Assembly (NCBI RefSeq): GCF_003595175.1
Contig: NZ_CP032419.1
Location: 3,720,001 to 3,784,000, forward strand
Direction: 5' to 3'
Origin: Pseudomonas cavernae
Lineage (GTDB): Bacteria > Pseudomonadota > Gammaproteobacteria > Pseudomonadales > Pseudomonadaceae
Length of the DNA stretch: 64,000 nt
Under the pieces are notes generated by a model. The model saw only the letters and a list, made by a program, of their open reading frames with translations. It did not search any database and had not been told where the DNA came from. Shown piece after piece: positions 26,298 to 35,502 of this stretch. The position numbers and the translations under genes were made by a program. Position 1 is the stretch's first letter, and each line of letters opens with the position of its first letter.

Positions 26298-27137
26298 TCA
26301 GGCGTGCCGCCAGTCGGGCACGATGCCGTGCTCCAGGGCGAACGGCTGCGCCGCGATGGTCCGTCGCTGGTAGTCGACCGCTTGCTCAGCCGTGGCCAAC
26401 CAGAGCATCACCGCCGCCGGCACCTCGGGCGGCGCCGAACCGGCGCGCAGGGCGATCAAGCCACGGTCGCCGATGGTGGCCTTGAGTGCGTCGGTGGTCA
26501 CCACGCCGGGGTTGACCGTGTAGGCACGAATGCCGCGCTCACCCAACTCGATCGCGAGCACCCCGGACAACCGCGAAACCGCTGCCTTGCCCGCACCGTA
26601 GGCATAGCCCCAGCCACCCTTGCTGGCGGCAATCGGTGGGTCGCTCTCGCCGGCACCGGAGGTGACGTTGATCACCACCCCGCCGCCCTGCTCGAGCATG
26701 CCCGCCACCACCGCGCGGGTGAGCAGGAAAGGCGTCATCACATAGCCCTGGAGAACCCGTTCCAGGGTCTCCGCCTGCAATTCCATGAAGGGCAGGTTGA
26801 GATCGCTGCCCTGGTAGACGGCATTGTTGACCAGCACGTCGATGCGGCCGAACTCGGCGAACACCGCCGCGCTGGCACCGAGCACCGAAGCACTGTCGAG
26901 CAGGTCCATGCGCACCACCAACGCCTTGCGACCGAGGGCGCGGATCGCCGCAGCGGTGCCGTTGAGGCTGCCCGACAACGGCTTGCCGTCGGCATTGCGC
27001 AGCGCATGGGCATGGCTTTCGCCTTCCTCCAGCGTGCGCGCACTGATTGCCACATCGAAACCGGCACGGGCGAAGGCCAGCGCCGCCTCCCGCCCGATCC
27101 CCCGGCTAGCGCCGGTAATGAATGCCACCTTGGCCAT
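26298..27137 (-). CDS. Short-chain dehydrogenase/reductase
   Basis: 279 residues from ATG 27137: a Rossmann start with TGASRGIG at 8-15, NNAVY near 105 and the catalytic pair in YGAGKAA. The C-terminal part is longer than in basic SDRs. It probably oxidises or reduces a ring or side-chain hydroxyl with NAD(P), but the substrate cannot be told. A reading frame extends upstream to 27692 but overlaps the hsdA-like gene and is a shadow. The gap to the upstream SDR is 23 bases, consistent with one operon. Confidence 0.82.
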   Translation of the reverse strand: MAKVAFITGASRGIGREAALAFARAGFDVAISARTLEEGESHAHALRNADGKPLSGSLNGTAAAIRALGRKALVVRMDLLDSASVLGASAAVFAEFGRIDVLVNNAVYQGSDLNLPFMELQAETLERVLQGYVMTPFLLTRAVVAGMLEQGGGVVINVTSGAGESDPPIAASKGGWGYAYGAGKAAVSRLSGVLAIELGERGIRAYTVNPGVVTTDALKATIGDRGLIALRAGSAPPEVPAAVMLWLATAEQAVDYQRRTIAAQPFALEHGIVPDWRHA

Positions 27138-27160
27138 TATTTTTCTCGCTCGATTGGGTC

Positions 27161-27925
27161 TCAGAAGCGTGTTGGACGAGCCATCGCATCCATGCCGCCA
27201 TCGACGAACACCACGCTGCCATGGATGAAACCGGCCTGGGGCGATTGCAGGAAGGCCACCAGCGTGGCGATCTCTTCGGGATGGCCGGCGCGACCCAGCG
27301 GCGCGACGAATTGGCGGGTCGCCTGACCGAACCGCGCATCTTCCAGGGACGCCTGGTGCAGCGGCGTTTCCACGGCGCCCGGCGCCACCACGTTCAGGCG
27401 AATGCCCAGCTTGGCCCAGGCCACGGCCTTCTGCCGGGCATTGCAGGTGACCGCGTATTTCGAGCCGGCATAGGCCGCCTGCGGCTGACCGAGGGCGTTG
27501 GCCAGTTCCAGCGCCTGACCCTCGTCGCCGGCCAGCATTGCCGCCACCATTGGCTGGTCGGCACTCGCATAGGTCGAAGCGACCGAACCGATGACCAGCG
27601 CCGCCGGCTGCTCGCCTTTGGCCAAGGCATCGGCCAAACCGTCGAGCAACTCGCTGACGCCGAAATAATTGACCGCCAGGATGATGCCGCACGAAGGCGC
27701 GGTCACACCGACCCCGGCGCAGCAGATCAGGCCATCCAGCACGCCGCCACTCTGCTCGAGCACGCTGGCGATGGCCGCCTGCCGGCCAGCGTGGCTGGAC
27801 AGGTCGGCGATGACTTCGGCGTTGGCCCGGTCGATCCCAATGATCCGGTGCCCGGCGGCGCGTAGTGCCGCGCAGACCGCGGCGCCAATTCCGGAAGCGG
27901 AACCGGTGACTGCTGTAACAGGCAT
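27161..27925 (-). CDS. HsdA-like SDR (3-alpha-hydroxysteroid dehydrogenase/carbonyl reductase type)
   Basis: A 254-residue SDR with TGSASGIG at 7-14 and catalytic S114, Y152, K156. It follows the Comamonas 3-alpha-HSD/carbonyl reductase closely in unusual places: GHRIIGIDRANAEVIADLS after the cofactor strand, VNYFG, the long insertion before YAGSKYA, and the ending FVDGGMDAMARPTRF. That enzyme interconverts 3-hydroxy and 3-oxo steroids. GAGGAGAGA precedes ATG 27925. It is the first gene of a four-gene minus-strand operon that also encodes the Rieske oxygenase, and has a dyad operator 186 bases upstream. Confidence 0.82.
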   Translation of the reverse strand: MPVTAVTGSASGIGAAVCAALRAAGHRIIGIDRANAEVIADLSSHAGRQAAIASVLEQSGGVLDGLICCAGVGVTAPSCGIILAVNYFGVSELLDGLADALAKGEQPAALVIGSVASTYASADQPMVAAMLAGDEGQALELANALGQPQAAYAGSKYAVTCNARQKAVAWAKLGIRLNVVAPGAVETPLHQASLEDARFGQATRQFVAPLGRAGHPEEIATLVAFLQSPQAGFIHGSVVFVDGGMDAMARPTRF

Positions 27926-28110
27926 AAAGTCTCTCCTCGTTCAGTAAGCATCAGGTGCACAACGACGCCTCAGGCGCTCGCCACACCTACAGAGTTCTCG
28001 GGCCCGCAATCGATCGGCGCTGAGCGCCTGAACCGTTCGCGCGCCCAGCGCAGGGCGGGGCTCCGCGCGCTGATGCGATGGAGGCTAAGTATCTGCAGGG
28101 CATGAGGCGG

Positions 28111-28132
28111 GCAACATCGTCCGCACGGACTA
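28111..28132 (-). promoter_or_regulatory. Cluster operator dyad, site a (upstream of hsdA-like operon)
   Basis: Minus strand reads TAGTCC-GTGC-GGACGATGTTGC. A -10-like GATACT begins about 15 bases after the TTGCCC. It is 186 bases upstream of the 27925 start codon. Confidence 0.75.
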
Positions 28133-28162
28133 CAACCGGCCGGCCCATTTCCCGGCGCAACG

Positions 28163-28197
28163 CAAAAGCCCCAGGCGCTTGGAAACGACCGGGGCTT
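28163..28197 (-). terminator. Terminator of the minus-strand luxR gene
   Basis: Read on the minus strand: AAGCCCC stem, loop, GGGGCTTTT. It lies about 40 bases past the stop codon at 28238. Confidence 0.75.
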
Positions 28198-28237
28198 GGG
28201 GGGTTATAAGCTTTAAACAGAGCTGCGCAGGGCAGGC

Positions 28238-29485
28238 TCAGGCGCTACGGCGTTCCGAGTGGGCGAGGTGCAGTTCCGGAGCTTCGACCTTGTCGGCCGC
28301 CGCCAGCAACGCCAGTTTCGGCTTTCCCAAGGCGACCACGCTGTTGAGGAGGATACGCACCAGTTCCGTCTGTCGGCGTACGCCGGTCTTCGAGAAAATC
28401 GAGCGCAGGTGCGCACGGGCCGTATTGCGGCGGACGTTCAGCACCTCGGCCGCCTCTTCCAGCGACAGGCCGTTGGCCAGCTCCATGGCCAGAGCGGTTT
28501 CCGCCCGGGTCAAGTTGAATAGTTGCTTGGTCACCACTTCGCTGGCTATCGACTTGCCCACCGCATCGCGGATGTACACCACCGCGGCCGGTTTGCCTTT
28601 GCCCTCGGCCCAGTCCAGCGAAGGAATCGCCTCGACCACCAGGCCAAAGCTGACCTGCCCGGACGGCCGCGCCACCGACATCGCCTCGGCCACAGCCCGG
28701 CCCTCTTCGCCCTCGCGCGCGAACGCATTGCGGACCAGCCGCTGCAACTCGCGGTTATCGCTCGGATAGGTGGCTTCCAGACGACCACCGACCAACTTCA
28801 GGCCATCGGATAGATCGAGGATTTCCTTGGCCACCGGATTGACCTTCAAGACACTGCCGCTCTCGTCGAGCACGATGGTTGCCACCGACAGGCGGCTGAT
28901 CGCCTGGGCGTACAACTCGCCCAGCGACTCGCTGCGATCCAGCAAGTTGTGCATGTGCAGCGCACGGCGCAAATGCGGCAAGAACATCTCGCAGAGGGCA
29001 CATTCTGCGGCGGAGAATTTCGGCGCCGACTTGGGCCGGGTGATGCGGAAGCGAAAATTGCCGCCCTCCGGCGTGGAGATGTTCGCGCCCATCACGTGGA
29101 ACACGCCTTGCTGGGAGCAAACCTGCTTGAAGTAGGCCGAGTGCTCCCATTCCGATTCGCTCATCACATCATCGACCGTGAAGACCCGGTCCATCGGCTG
29201 GTTGATGAAGGGGTTCATGGTCTGCGGGTAGACCTGGTAGCTCACCTCGCCCTCATCTTTGAAGTCGCCGGCCGCGATCATCAGCCCCATGTCCGGCTGC
29301 TCGGGCACCCGCAGGATCAGGGTGACGTAGTTCGCCTGGAACAGCTCGCGCACATGGCGCAAGGGGTGCGCCATGTGCTTGGGGTCGAGCGCGCCGTCAT
29401 AGAACTCGCCAATGACGCGATCATACTCGGCCAGATCCAAACCCATCGCCGCCAGGGCCTGAACGCTCAAGGTGAGTTTTTCCAC
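28238..29485 (-). CDS. LuxR-family regulator without receiver domain (1)
   Basis: 415 residues from a GTG at 29485, preferred over ATG 29515 because GAGGAG lies seven bases before it. The N-terminal 200 residues are a sensor-like region shared with the other two LuxR proteins here (FYDGALDPKHMAHPLRHV; a PHLRRALHMH helix); a PAS-like segment around 215-300 (ATIVLDESGSVLKVNP) follows; the LuxR helix-turn-helix is at about 325-380 (LSLEEAAEVLNVRRNTARAHL). Probably a ligand-responsive activator of the surrounding catabolic genes; the steroid regulator TeiR of Comamonas has a comparable design. Confidence 0.85.
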   Translation of the reverse strand: MEKLTLSVQALAAMGLDLAEYDRVIGEFYDGALDPKHMAHPLRHVRELFQANYVTLILRVPEQPDMGLMIAAGDFKDEGEVSYQVYPQTMNPFINQPMDRVFTVDDVMSESEWEHSAYFKQVCSQQGVFHVMGANISTPEGGNFRFRITRPKSAPKFSAAECALCEMFLPHLRRALHMHNLLDRSESLGELYAQAISRLSVATIVLDESGSVLKVNPVAKEILDLSDGLKLVGGRLEATYPSDNRELQRLVRNAFAREGEEGRAVAEAMSVARPSGQVSFGLVVEAIPSLDWAEGKGKPAAVVYIRDAVGKSIASEVVTKQLFNLTRAETALAMELANGLSLEEAAEVLNVRRNTARAHLRSIFSKTGVRRQTELVRILLNSVVALGKPKLALLAAADKVEAPELHLAHSERRSA

Positions 29486-29696
29486 AGCCTGTCTCCTCGC
29501 TTGGGCTAAGCACATTGGCCTGCCCTTTTTATTTTTATGATTTCGACCCGCTCGCCGGGCCCAATCAAGATGCCAGTCGGTCCTCTGGATAGTGCCACAG
29601 CTCCAGCCCGGCACAAGACTACTTAGACAGAAGGTTAACCATCGATACGCCAGCCAGCATCACAGCTTATCTGCTGCGGCGAACAGCACGTTCCTC

Positions 29697-32126
29697 TCAG
29701 GCATCCTCCGCCACTACAGATTGTTTTAGCGAGTAGTCGCGACCAGTGACTTGTGGCTGCTCAGCCGCTGCGACCTTCACCGCGACCAGGCGCCGGCTCT
29801 GATTGAACCAGGCGGCCAGGGCTGGCAGGAGGAAGATCGCGCCGAGCACGTTGACCAGGAACATGAAGGACAGCAACACGCCCATGTCGGCCTGGAACTT
29901 CAGTGGCGCGAAGGCCCAGGTGCAGACACCGATGGACATGGTCAGCGCGGTGAACACCGCCGCGGTGCCGCGCTGGCACATGGCCTCGTAGAACGCATGG
30001 CGCAGGTCTGCCCCTTCGGCCATTTCGTGCTGGATACGCTCGTACAGGTAGATGCCGTAGTCGACCCCGACCCCGACGCCCAGCGCCATCACCGGCAGCG
30101 TTGCGACTTTCAGGCCGATGCCGAGCATAGCCATCAGGGCGTTGCAGAGGACCGCGACGATCGCCAGCGGCGCCAGAATGCACAGCACCGCGCGCAGGGA
30201 GCCGAACGTCAGCCAGCAGAACAGCCCTACCGAGCCGAACAACGCCGCCAACATCACCACCTCGGCGCGCTTCACCGCCTCGTTGGAGGCCGCCATCACC
30301 CCGACGTTGCCGCCGGCAAGCAGGAACTTGGTCTCGGGAACCTCCACCTCGGCGATGATCCGCTTGGCCTCCTTGACCACATGGGCCACGGTGGCACCGT
30401 CGTGATCGGTGAGGAACACCAAAATCTGCATCTGCTGGCAACCATCGGTCACCAGGCCATCATCCGGCATGTAGGCGCGCGAGCCCTGGCTCAAGCCCCG
30501 GCTCGACCCCGGAATCGCCGCCCAGCGCGGGTTGCCTTCGTTGTTGCCGGCAATCATCACCTTGCCCATGCCCGCCACGCTTTGCACCGATTGCACGCCG
30601 GTCACGGTGCGAATCTGGAAGTCGAAGGCTTCCACCGCACGCATGACCTGCGGCGTCAGACAGGCTTCCTCGGTGCCCTGCGCCTGCACGAACACCGCCA
30701 GGACATCGAGGCCGATGGAGTAGCTGCTGATGATTTTTTCGTTGTCCTGGTTATAGCGCGAGTCGGCGCGCAACTCCGGTGCGCCGGCGCCGATATCACC
30801 GACCTCGAGTTGACGCGCCTTGACCACCCCGAACCCCAGCAGCAGCAGGCTGAGAGCGAACACCGCCAGCGCCGGGCGTGGCTCGGCCAGGGCCGACAGC
30901 CGCCACCACAGCGGGTGCTTGTCCTGTTGCGCGACGCGCTCGCGGTTAAGCACGCTGCGCTCCAGATGCAGGTGCGAAATGATGATCGGCAGCATCATTT
31001 TGTTGGTGATGATCATCAGCATGACGCCAATGCAAGCCGTCACCCCCAGTTCGTGGACGATGGGGATATCGATCATCATGATCACCGCAAATCCCAGGGC
31101 GTTCATCAACAGCGCCAGGGAGCCGGGAATGAAAATCTTGCAGAACGCCGCCCGCGCCGCCTGCACCGAATCGCTGCCGGCGAGCACTTCCTGCTTCCAG
31201 GCGTTGGTCATCTGTACCGCATGGGAGACGCCGATGGAGAAGATCAGGAACGGTACCAAAATCGACATCGGATCGATGCCCAAGCCCAGCAACGGCAAGA
31301 GGCCGAGCAACCAGACCACCGGCAGCAGCGCCACCACCAAGGCGACCACGGTCAACTTCAGCGAGCGAGAATACAACCACAGCAACAGGCCGGTAATCAG
31401 GAAGGCGACGACAAAGAAACCGATGACGGTGATCAGGCCATCGACCACGTCGCCGACCAGCTTGGCGAAGCCGACAATATTGATTTCGATCTTGTCGTTG
31501 CTGTATTTGGCGCGAATATCCTCCAGGCGCTTGGACACCTCGACATAGCTCACCGCTTTGCCGGTCTTCGGATCGATATCCTGCAGGTCGGCGCGGACCA
31601 GCGCCGACTTCAGGTCGTTGGCGACCAGCCGCCCGACTTGCCCGGATCTGGCGGCATTGCTGCGCACCTGGGCCAGGTCCTCGGCGGAGCCGGCAAAGCG
31701 CGGCGGCACCACGACGTCGCCAAAGAAACCCTCTTCGGTGATTTCGACGTAACGCACATTGGCGGTGAACAGCGAGGTTACGCTGGCGCGGCTGACGCCA
31801 GAGATAAAGAACACATCGTCGGTGACCTTTTGCAGCGTATCGAGGAACTCGGCGTTGTAGATATCACCCTCGCCCTTCCACTTCACGCTGACCAGAAAGC
31901 GGTTCGCGCCGGTGAAGTACTGGCTGAACTTCAGGAAGTTGAGCATGTACTCGTGGCGCACCGGGATCTGCTTGTTAAATCCTGGGTCCAGTTTGGTGTG
32001 GGTGGCGCTATAGCCCAAGCCCAGCGTCAGCAACAGAAACACGGTCATAAACAGCTTGCGGTGCGCCATGAGCAAATCGGCGCAGCCCTCGACCTTGCGC
32101 TCTATCCAGGATTTACCTTGCTTCAT
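29697..32126 (-). CDS. RND-superfamily (MMPL-type) transporter, copy 1
   Basis: An 809-residue inner-membrane protein with the classical RND duplication: one helix near 25-45, a large periplasmic loop, five helices (about 250-420), then the same again (helix near 450, loop, helices 650-800). It lacks the size and partners of a tripartite HAE pump and reads as a predicted lipid/hydrophobe exporter of the MMPL type. ATG 32126 (MKQGKSW) is ten bases behind the YCF48-like gene and matches the start of copy 2 (MKQNRTW). Direction and substrate of transport are unknown. Confidence 0.87.
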   Translation of the reverse strand: MKQGKSWIERKVEGCADLLMAHRKLFMTVFLLLTLGLGYSATHTKLDPGFNKQIPVRHEYMLNFLKFSQYFTGANRFLVSVKWKGEGDIYNAEFLDTLQKVTDDVFFISGVSRASVTSLFTANVRYVEITEEGFFGDVVVPPRFAGSAEDLAQVRSNAARSGQVGRLVANDLKSALVRADLQDIDPKTGKAVSYVEVSKRLEDIRAKYSNDKIEINIVGFAKLVGDVVDGLITVIGFFVVAFLITGLLLWLYSRSLKLTVVALVVALLPVVWLLGLLPLLGLGIDPMSILVPFLIFSIGVSHAVQMTNAWKQEVLAGSDSVQAARAAFCKIFIPGSLALLMNALGFAVIMMIDIPIVHELGVTACIGVMLMIITNKMMLPIIISHLHLERSVLNRERVAQQDKHPLWWRLSALAEPRPALAVFALSLLLLGFGVVKARQLEVGDIGAGAPELRADSRYNQDNEKIISSYSIGLDVLAVFVQAQGTEEACLTPQVMRAVEAFDFQIRTVTGVQSVQSVAGMGKVMIAGNNEGNPRWAAIPGSSRGLSQGSRAYMPDDGLVTDGCQQMQILVFLTDHDGATVAHVVKEAKRIIAEVEVPETKFLLAGGNVGVMAASNEAVKRAEVVMLAALFGSVGLFCWLTFGSLRAVLCILAPLAIVAVLCNALMAMLGIGLKVATLPVMALGVGVGVDYGIYLYERIQHEMAEGADLRHAFYEAMCQRGTAAVFTALTMSIGVCTWAFAPLKFQADMGVLLSFMFLVNVLGAIFLLPALAAWFNQSRRLVAVKVAAAEQPQVTGRDYSLKQSVVAEDA

Positions 32127-32136
32127 CACTAGCCTC

Positions 32137-33123
32137 TCACTTGCCAAGTGCAGCAACGCTGACACCGGGACCTTGGGACACACCGCGTTCACCGCCCACC
32201 AACACCTGCTGGGCGCCAATCACTATTGCTGAAGTCAACGTACCCAGCCCTGGCTGGCGGCTGGCCTCGAGCAGACGCCCGCGGCCATCCAGGCGCACCA
32301 GCGAGCTGCCCGCCCCGACGATCAGCACACCGGCGTTGTTCGGCAGCAGCACATGACCGTAGAGCGGCAACTTGTTGCCGACCTTGACCTCCTCCCAGCT
32401 GTCGCCGAAGTTGTCGCTGACGAACACATGCCCGCGCATGCCATAGGTCACCCAGCGCTGCGCACTGAGGCGGACCACACCGAACAGCGAACCGTTATAG
32501 AAAGAGGGCAGGGTCTGCCAATGCTGGCCGGCATCGGAGCTGCGCAACACCAGGCCCTGCTCGCCGACCAGCATGCGGCGACCATCGGCGCCACCGTCCA
32601 TGCCGTTGAGGTGCGCACTGTCGACCTCCAGCGGCAAGGCGTTCCAGGTCAGGCCGGCGTCGTCGGACTGGTAGAACTTGCCGAAGCTGCCGAATGCCAG
32701 CACTCGATTGCCGCCGGCCGCCCAGATACCCAGCAGCGGCTCACCCTGCTCGGCCTCGAAACGAACCTCCTGCCACGTGGAACCGGCGTCCTGCGAGCGC
32801 AGGATCAAGCCATCATGTCCGACCGCAAGCAGCTGCTCGGCGGACACGGCCACCAGGCCGGTCAAGGACACATGGCGCTGCGGCTTGACCAGCGCTTGCT
32901 GCCAGGAGCGGCCCTGGTCGTCGCTCAGCATAATGGTCCCGCGCTCGCCCACCGCCACCTGGCGCTTGTCCAGATTGAGCAGGGCATTGATATGCACCCG
33001 ATCCGCGCGCAGCTGGGTATCAGACGGCGTTTGCGGATCACGCGGGGCAAAGGCGAACGCAATGCCCCCCGCGACAATGGCGCAAACCAGATAGGCGATC
33101 AGTGAACGCATGATCGCCTCCAT
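32137..33123 (-). CDS. YCF48/BNR-repeat propeller protein, membrane anchored, copy 1
   Basis: A 328-residue protein with an N-terminal hydrophobic anchor (residues 5-27) followed by repeated YCF48/BNR units containing S-x-D-x-G-x-x-W: DDQGRSWQQ, QDAGSTWQE, DDAGLTWNA, SDAGQHWQT, DNFGDSWEE. This forms a periplasmic beta-propeller. It is encoded directly before an RND transporter in both copies of this gene pair, so the propeller is likely a dedicated periplasmic partner. The paralogue at 55154 has the same length and spacing. Confidence 0.87.
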   Translation of the reverse strand: MEAIMRSLIAYLVCAIVAGGIAFAFAPRDPQTPSDTQLRADRVHINALLNLDKRQVAVGERGTIMLSDDQGRSWQQALVKPQRHVSLTGLVAVSAEQLLAVGHDGLILRSQDAGSTWQEVRFEAEQGEPLLGIWAAGGNRVLAFGSFGKFYQSDDAGLTWNALPLEVDSAHLNGMDGGADGRRMLVGEQGLVLRSSDAGQHWQTLPSFYNGSLFGVVRLSAQRWVTYGMRGHVFVSDNFGDSWEEVKVGNKLPLYGHVLLPNNAGVLIVGAGSSLVRLDGRGRLLEASRQPGLGTLTSAIVIGAQQVLVGGERGVSQGPGVSVAALGK

Positions 33124-33260
33124 GCTGCAACGTTTAGGCGCTCGACGAAGTTCATGCGGCTACCCTCTTGTTCTTGTTAGTAGTCATTAACCTCGCCGAT
33201 CAAGCACAGCGAGTACAGCGAAGATTGACTGGCCCCGATAGTCCGCCCGCTCTGTTCCGG

Positions 33261-33281
33261 GCACATCGTCCAAATGGCCTA
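33261..33281 (-). promoter_or_regulatory. Cluster operator dyad, site b (upstream of YCF48/RND copy 1)
   Basis: Minus strand reads TAGGCC-ATTT-GGACGATGTGC, one mismatch in the left arm. It ends 137 bases upstream of the start codon at 33123, the same distance as site h in the paralogous operon. Confidence 0.65.
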
Positions 33282-33309
33282 TCCGTGGAGTGAGCGACGG
33301 ACGGGTCGG

Positions 33310-33464
33310 TCAGCAGATCTCGAACAGGCCGGCGGCGCCCATGCCACCACCAATGCACATGGCCACTACCGCGTAGCGCACGCGGCGGCGGCGCACTTCG
33401 AGCAGGGCGAAGCCATTGACGTTCAGATGGTCGAGGGGGATGCCGAGCACGGCAGTGCAGTGGC
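33310..33464 (-). pseudogene. 3' remnant of a thiolase gene
   Basis: The frame encodes CTAVLGIPLDHLNVNG and [20 protein letters not shown], then EIC-stop, the C-terminus of the thiolase intact at 43165-44373, with the His-loop segment (GAISIGHP...) deleted between the two blocks and nothing recognisable upstream. It is separated from the live gene by 10 kb and sits beside a palindromic element. Confidence 0.82.
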
Positions 33465-33612
33465 TGCCAGTCCGGGGCGCTGCCGACCACAGCGCTGCGC
33501 TTCGGCGCGGGGAGAATATCCAGTGGTCACAGACCTGACGCCGCGGCAGGGTCAGCAGGGCTCTGCGCAGCCGACTAGTCCGGGCAGCAGACACTGCCCG
33601 GACTGGTTCTTA

Positions 33613-33809
33613 GAACCTGTTTACGATCTCGCGAGCTAGGGCCAGACAAGGCGAAATCGGGCGAAGAAGCGCAGTTTACGTGTTGTAAATGAGCATGACT
33701 CGCTACGCTCGCCCCTTCGGGGCCGCACTGAAGTGCGTTAGCCGCAAGCGGCTTCTGAGCCCGATTTCAACGCCGTATGGCCGACGAGCAGCAGATCGTA
33801 AACAGGTTC
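33613..33809 (+). mobile_element. Palindromic MITE-like element, copy C, with nested insert
   Basis: Ends GAACCTGTTTACGATCTCGC and GCAGATCGTAAACAGGTTC, flanked by TTA (33610-33612 and 33810-33812). The right TTA is the stop codon of the minus-strand DUF1302 gene. It is 197 bp long because about 58 bp (33697-33754) holding its own short hairpins interrupt the 140-bp form. Confidence 0.78.
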
Positions 33810-35402
33810 TTAGAGCGAGTACTTGAGCGACAGCGTCGCATAGTCCCGGTCGGCCAGTTGGCGCTTGATCGGGTCAGCCTCGCCGAGGAAGGCGTTGTAG
33901 GCCAGCTCGACCTGCAGGTTTCCCAGGTACTTGAAGGTGGTGCCGACGGTCAGGCGGCGGTCACCCTGGGCACCCGAGATGGCGCCAGACATGGGGGTCG
34001 AACCTTCCAGGACCTGGGAAAAACGAACCGGCACGTCGAGATCCCAGGCCGTGGCCACACCTGGATAGGAGAAAATCGCAACGGCCGAATAGGCCGTGGA
34101 GGTCTGGCTCTGCCATTCGCTTTCATTCTTGAAGGTGAAGTCATCGAAGCCGTTGACGTCCTCCACGCTGTCGGCACGAACATGAACGATCTCGCCGAGC
34201 AGGGTGGTCTGGCTGGACCACGGGCGGTCGCCCAGGATGCGCATGAAGGACAGCTGCATCTGCTGGCCCTTGCCCTTGGCCGCAGTCGGGCCACCAGGCG
34301 TAGTCACCTGGATCGGAGCGCCATCGCGATACGACCACTCGCCGCTCACCTGGGTGTCGCCGAGCCTGGTGGTGAAGCTCGCGCCGGTGAGGTGGATATC
34401 CTCGAAGTAGTTGACCCGGTAGCCCAGCGGACCGGTCGGCGGGAAGATGATATCGACACCGGACGGGTTGCGGTCATGGTAGTTGATGCGGAACAGCGAC
34501 AGCTCCAGATCCCCGATTGGCCGGTAACGCATCTGGAGGCCCCACTGTCCGCTCGAGCGCGGTTCATCGGTCCCCGCGTAGGGAATGTCGAAGAATCCCG
34601 CCTTCAGAACCTCCCGCCCCGGCCCGATGACATCGACAGTGGAGAGATAGCTGCCTACCGGCGGCAGTTCGTTGCCAGTCCACTCGTACTGGGCATAGCC
34701 GCCCAAGGTGAACGTCTCATTGATGGTCCACTGGGCGGATACCTGGCCCACGGGCAGCAGCACGTCCTTGGTTTCCACGCCCGGCAGCGAGGCCTTGACC
34801 ACGTCGACCGGCGACTGGGCACCGGACACGCCCGGGAAGAGCAGGCTATCACCCCAGACGACCATGTGCTCACCGGCCTTGGCGTCGATGCGCTGCCCAC
34901 CCTCGGTGGTCCAGCCTTTGAAGACATAGGCGTCCAGGATGCGGCTACGACCGCCGGCATAGTGTTTCGTATCGCTGGTGAACTCGTTGAAATCACCGGA
35001 CTTGTTCACGGTATCAGGCGCATCGTTATCGTTGCTGCCGTGGTAGACCGCGTCATAGAAGGTGGAGCCGCGCAGCACTGCACCATAGTCGTCCTTGCGC
35101 AGGATCAGCTCGCCGAGGGCCCCCACGCTGTTGTTGACCAGCGAGCCTTTGTCGAAGTTGCGGTCACCGTCATCGCTGTTGATCTGATCAGGAGCGATCA
35201 GGGCACTGGCCTGGCCCTCCGTGCGCACGCCCATGCCGTAGCTGCCGGTGATCGCCCAGTCGAGAGTGGCTCCATTGTCGAACTCGATGGTTTCTCCCGC
35301 CTGCGCCTGGCCATTGGCCAAGGCAATGGCAGCCACCAGCCCCATGAGCGGGAAGCGTTGGGCAAACAGAGCCCTGCGAAGCAGATTGTTCTTATTGTTC
35401 AT
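33810..35402 (-). CDS. DUF1302 outer-membrane protein, copy 1
   Basis: A 530-residue exported protein (signal peptide cleaved near AQA at about 35). The rest is rich in alternating amphipathic strands, with repeated blocks such as GSTFYDAVYHG, SRILDAYVFKG and GDSLLFPGVSGAQSP, consistent with a large outer-membrane beta-barrel. The family function is not established; its genes usually pair with DUF1329 genes. AGGAGACA precedes ATG 35402. The last codon is followed at once by the MITE-like element, whose flanking TTA provides the TAA stop. Proposed role: passage of a hydrophobic substrate across the outer membrane. Confidence 0.85.
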   Translation of the reverse strand: MNNKNNLLRRALFAQRFPLMGLVAAIALANGQAQAGETIEFDNGATLDWAITGSYGMGVRTEGQASALIAPDQINSDDGDRNFDKGSLVNNSVGALGELILRKDDYGAVLRGSTFYDAVYHGSNDNDAPDTVNKSGDFNEFTSDTKHYAGGRSRILDAYVFKGWTTEGGQRIDAKAGEHMVVWGDSLLFPGVSGAQSPVDVVKASLPGVETKDVLLPVGQVSAQWTINETFTLGGYAQYEWTGNELPPVGSYLSTVDVIGPGREVLKAGFFDIPYAGTDEPRSSGQWGLQMRYRPIGDLELSLFRINYHDRNPSGVDIIFPPTGPLGYRVNYFEDIHLTGASFTTRLGDTQVSGEWSYRDGAPIQVTTPGGPTAAKGKGQQMQLSFMRILGDRPWSSQTTLLGEIVHVRADSVEDVNGFDDFTFKNESEWQSQTSTAYSAVAIFSYPGVATAWDLDVPVRFSQVLEGSTPMSGAISGAQGDRRLTVGTTFKYLGNLQVELAYNAFLGEADPIKRQLADRDYATLSLKYSL

Positions 35403-35502
35403 GCTGCTTGTCTCCTAATGTTGGCCATCTGGCCGCGTCGAATTTCCAAACGTCATCTGCCCTCTGCGTCCTCACCCCGGAACGCAGCCGGGCGGCGTCA
35501 CC

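Noticed and set aside
27138..27692. N-terminal extension of the SDR gene at 26298
   Set aside because: It overlaps the hsdA-like gene in another frame, and the protein has a canonical SDR start at ATG 27137.
29751..32132. A 793-codon open frame opposite the first RND gene
   Set aside because: Exact antisense of a clear RND transporter, with no domain and a His/Gln-rich composition typical of shadows.
33310..33594. A small gene of 94 codons
   Set aside because: Only the C-terminal thiolase fragment is homologous; the upstream part is unrelated, and the catalytic loop is deleted. Listed as a pseudogene remnant.
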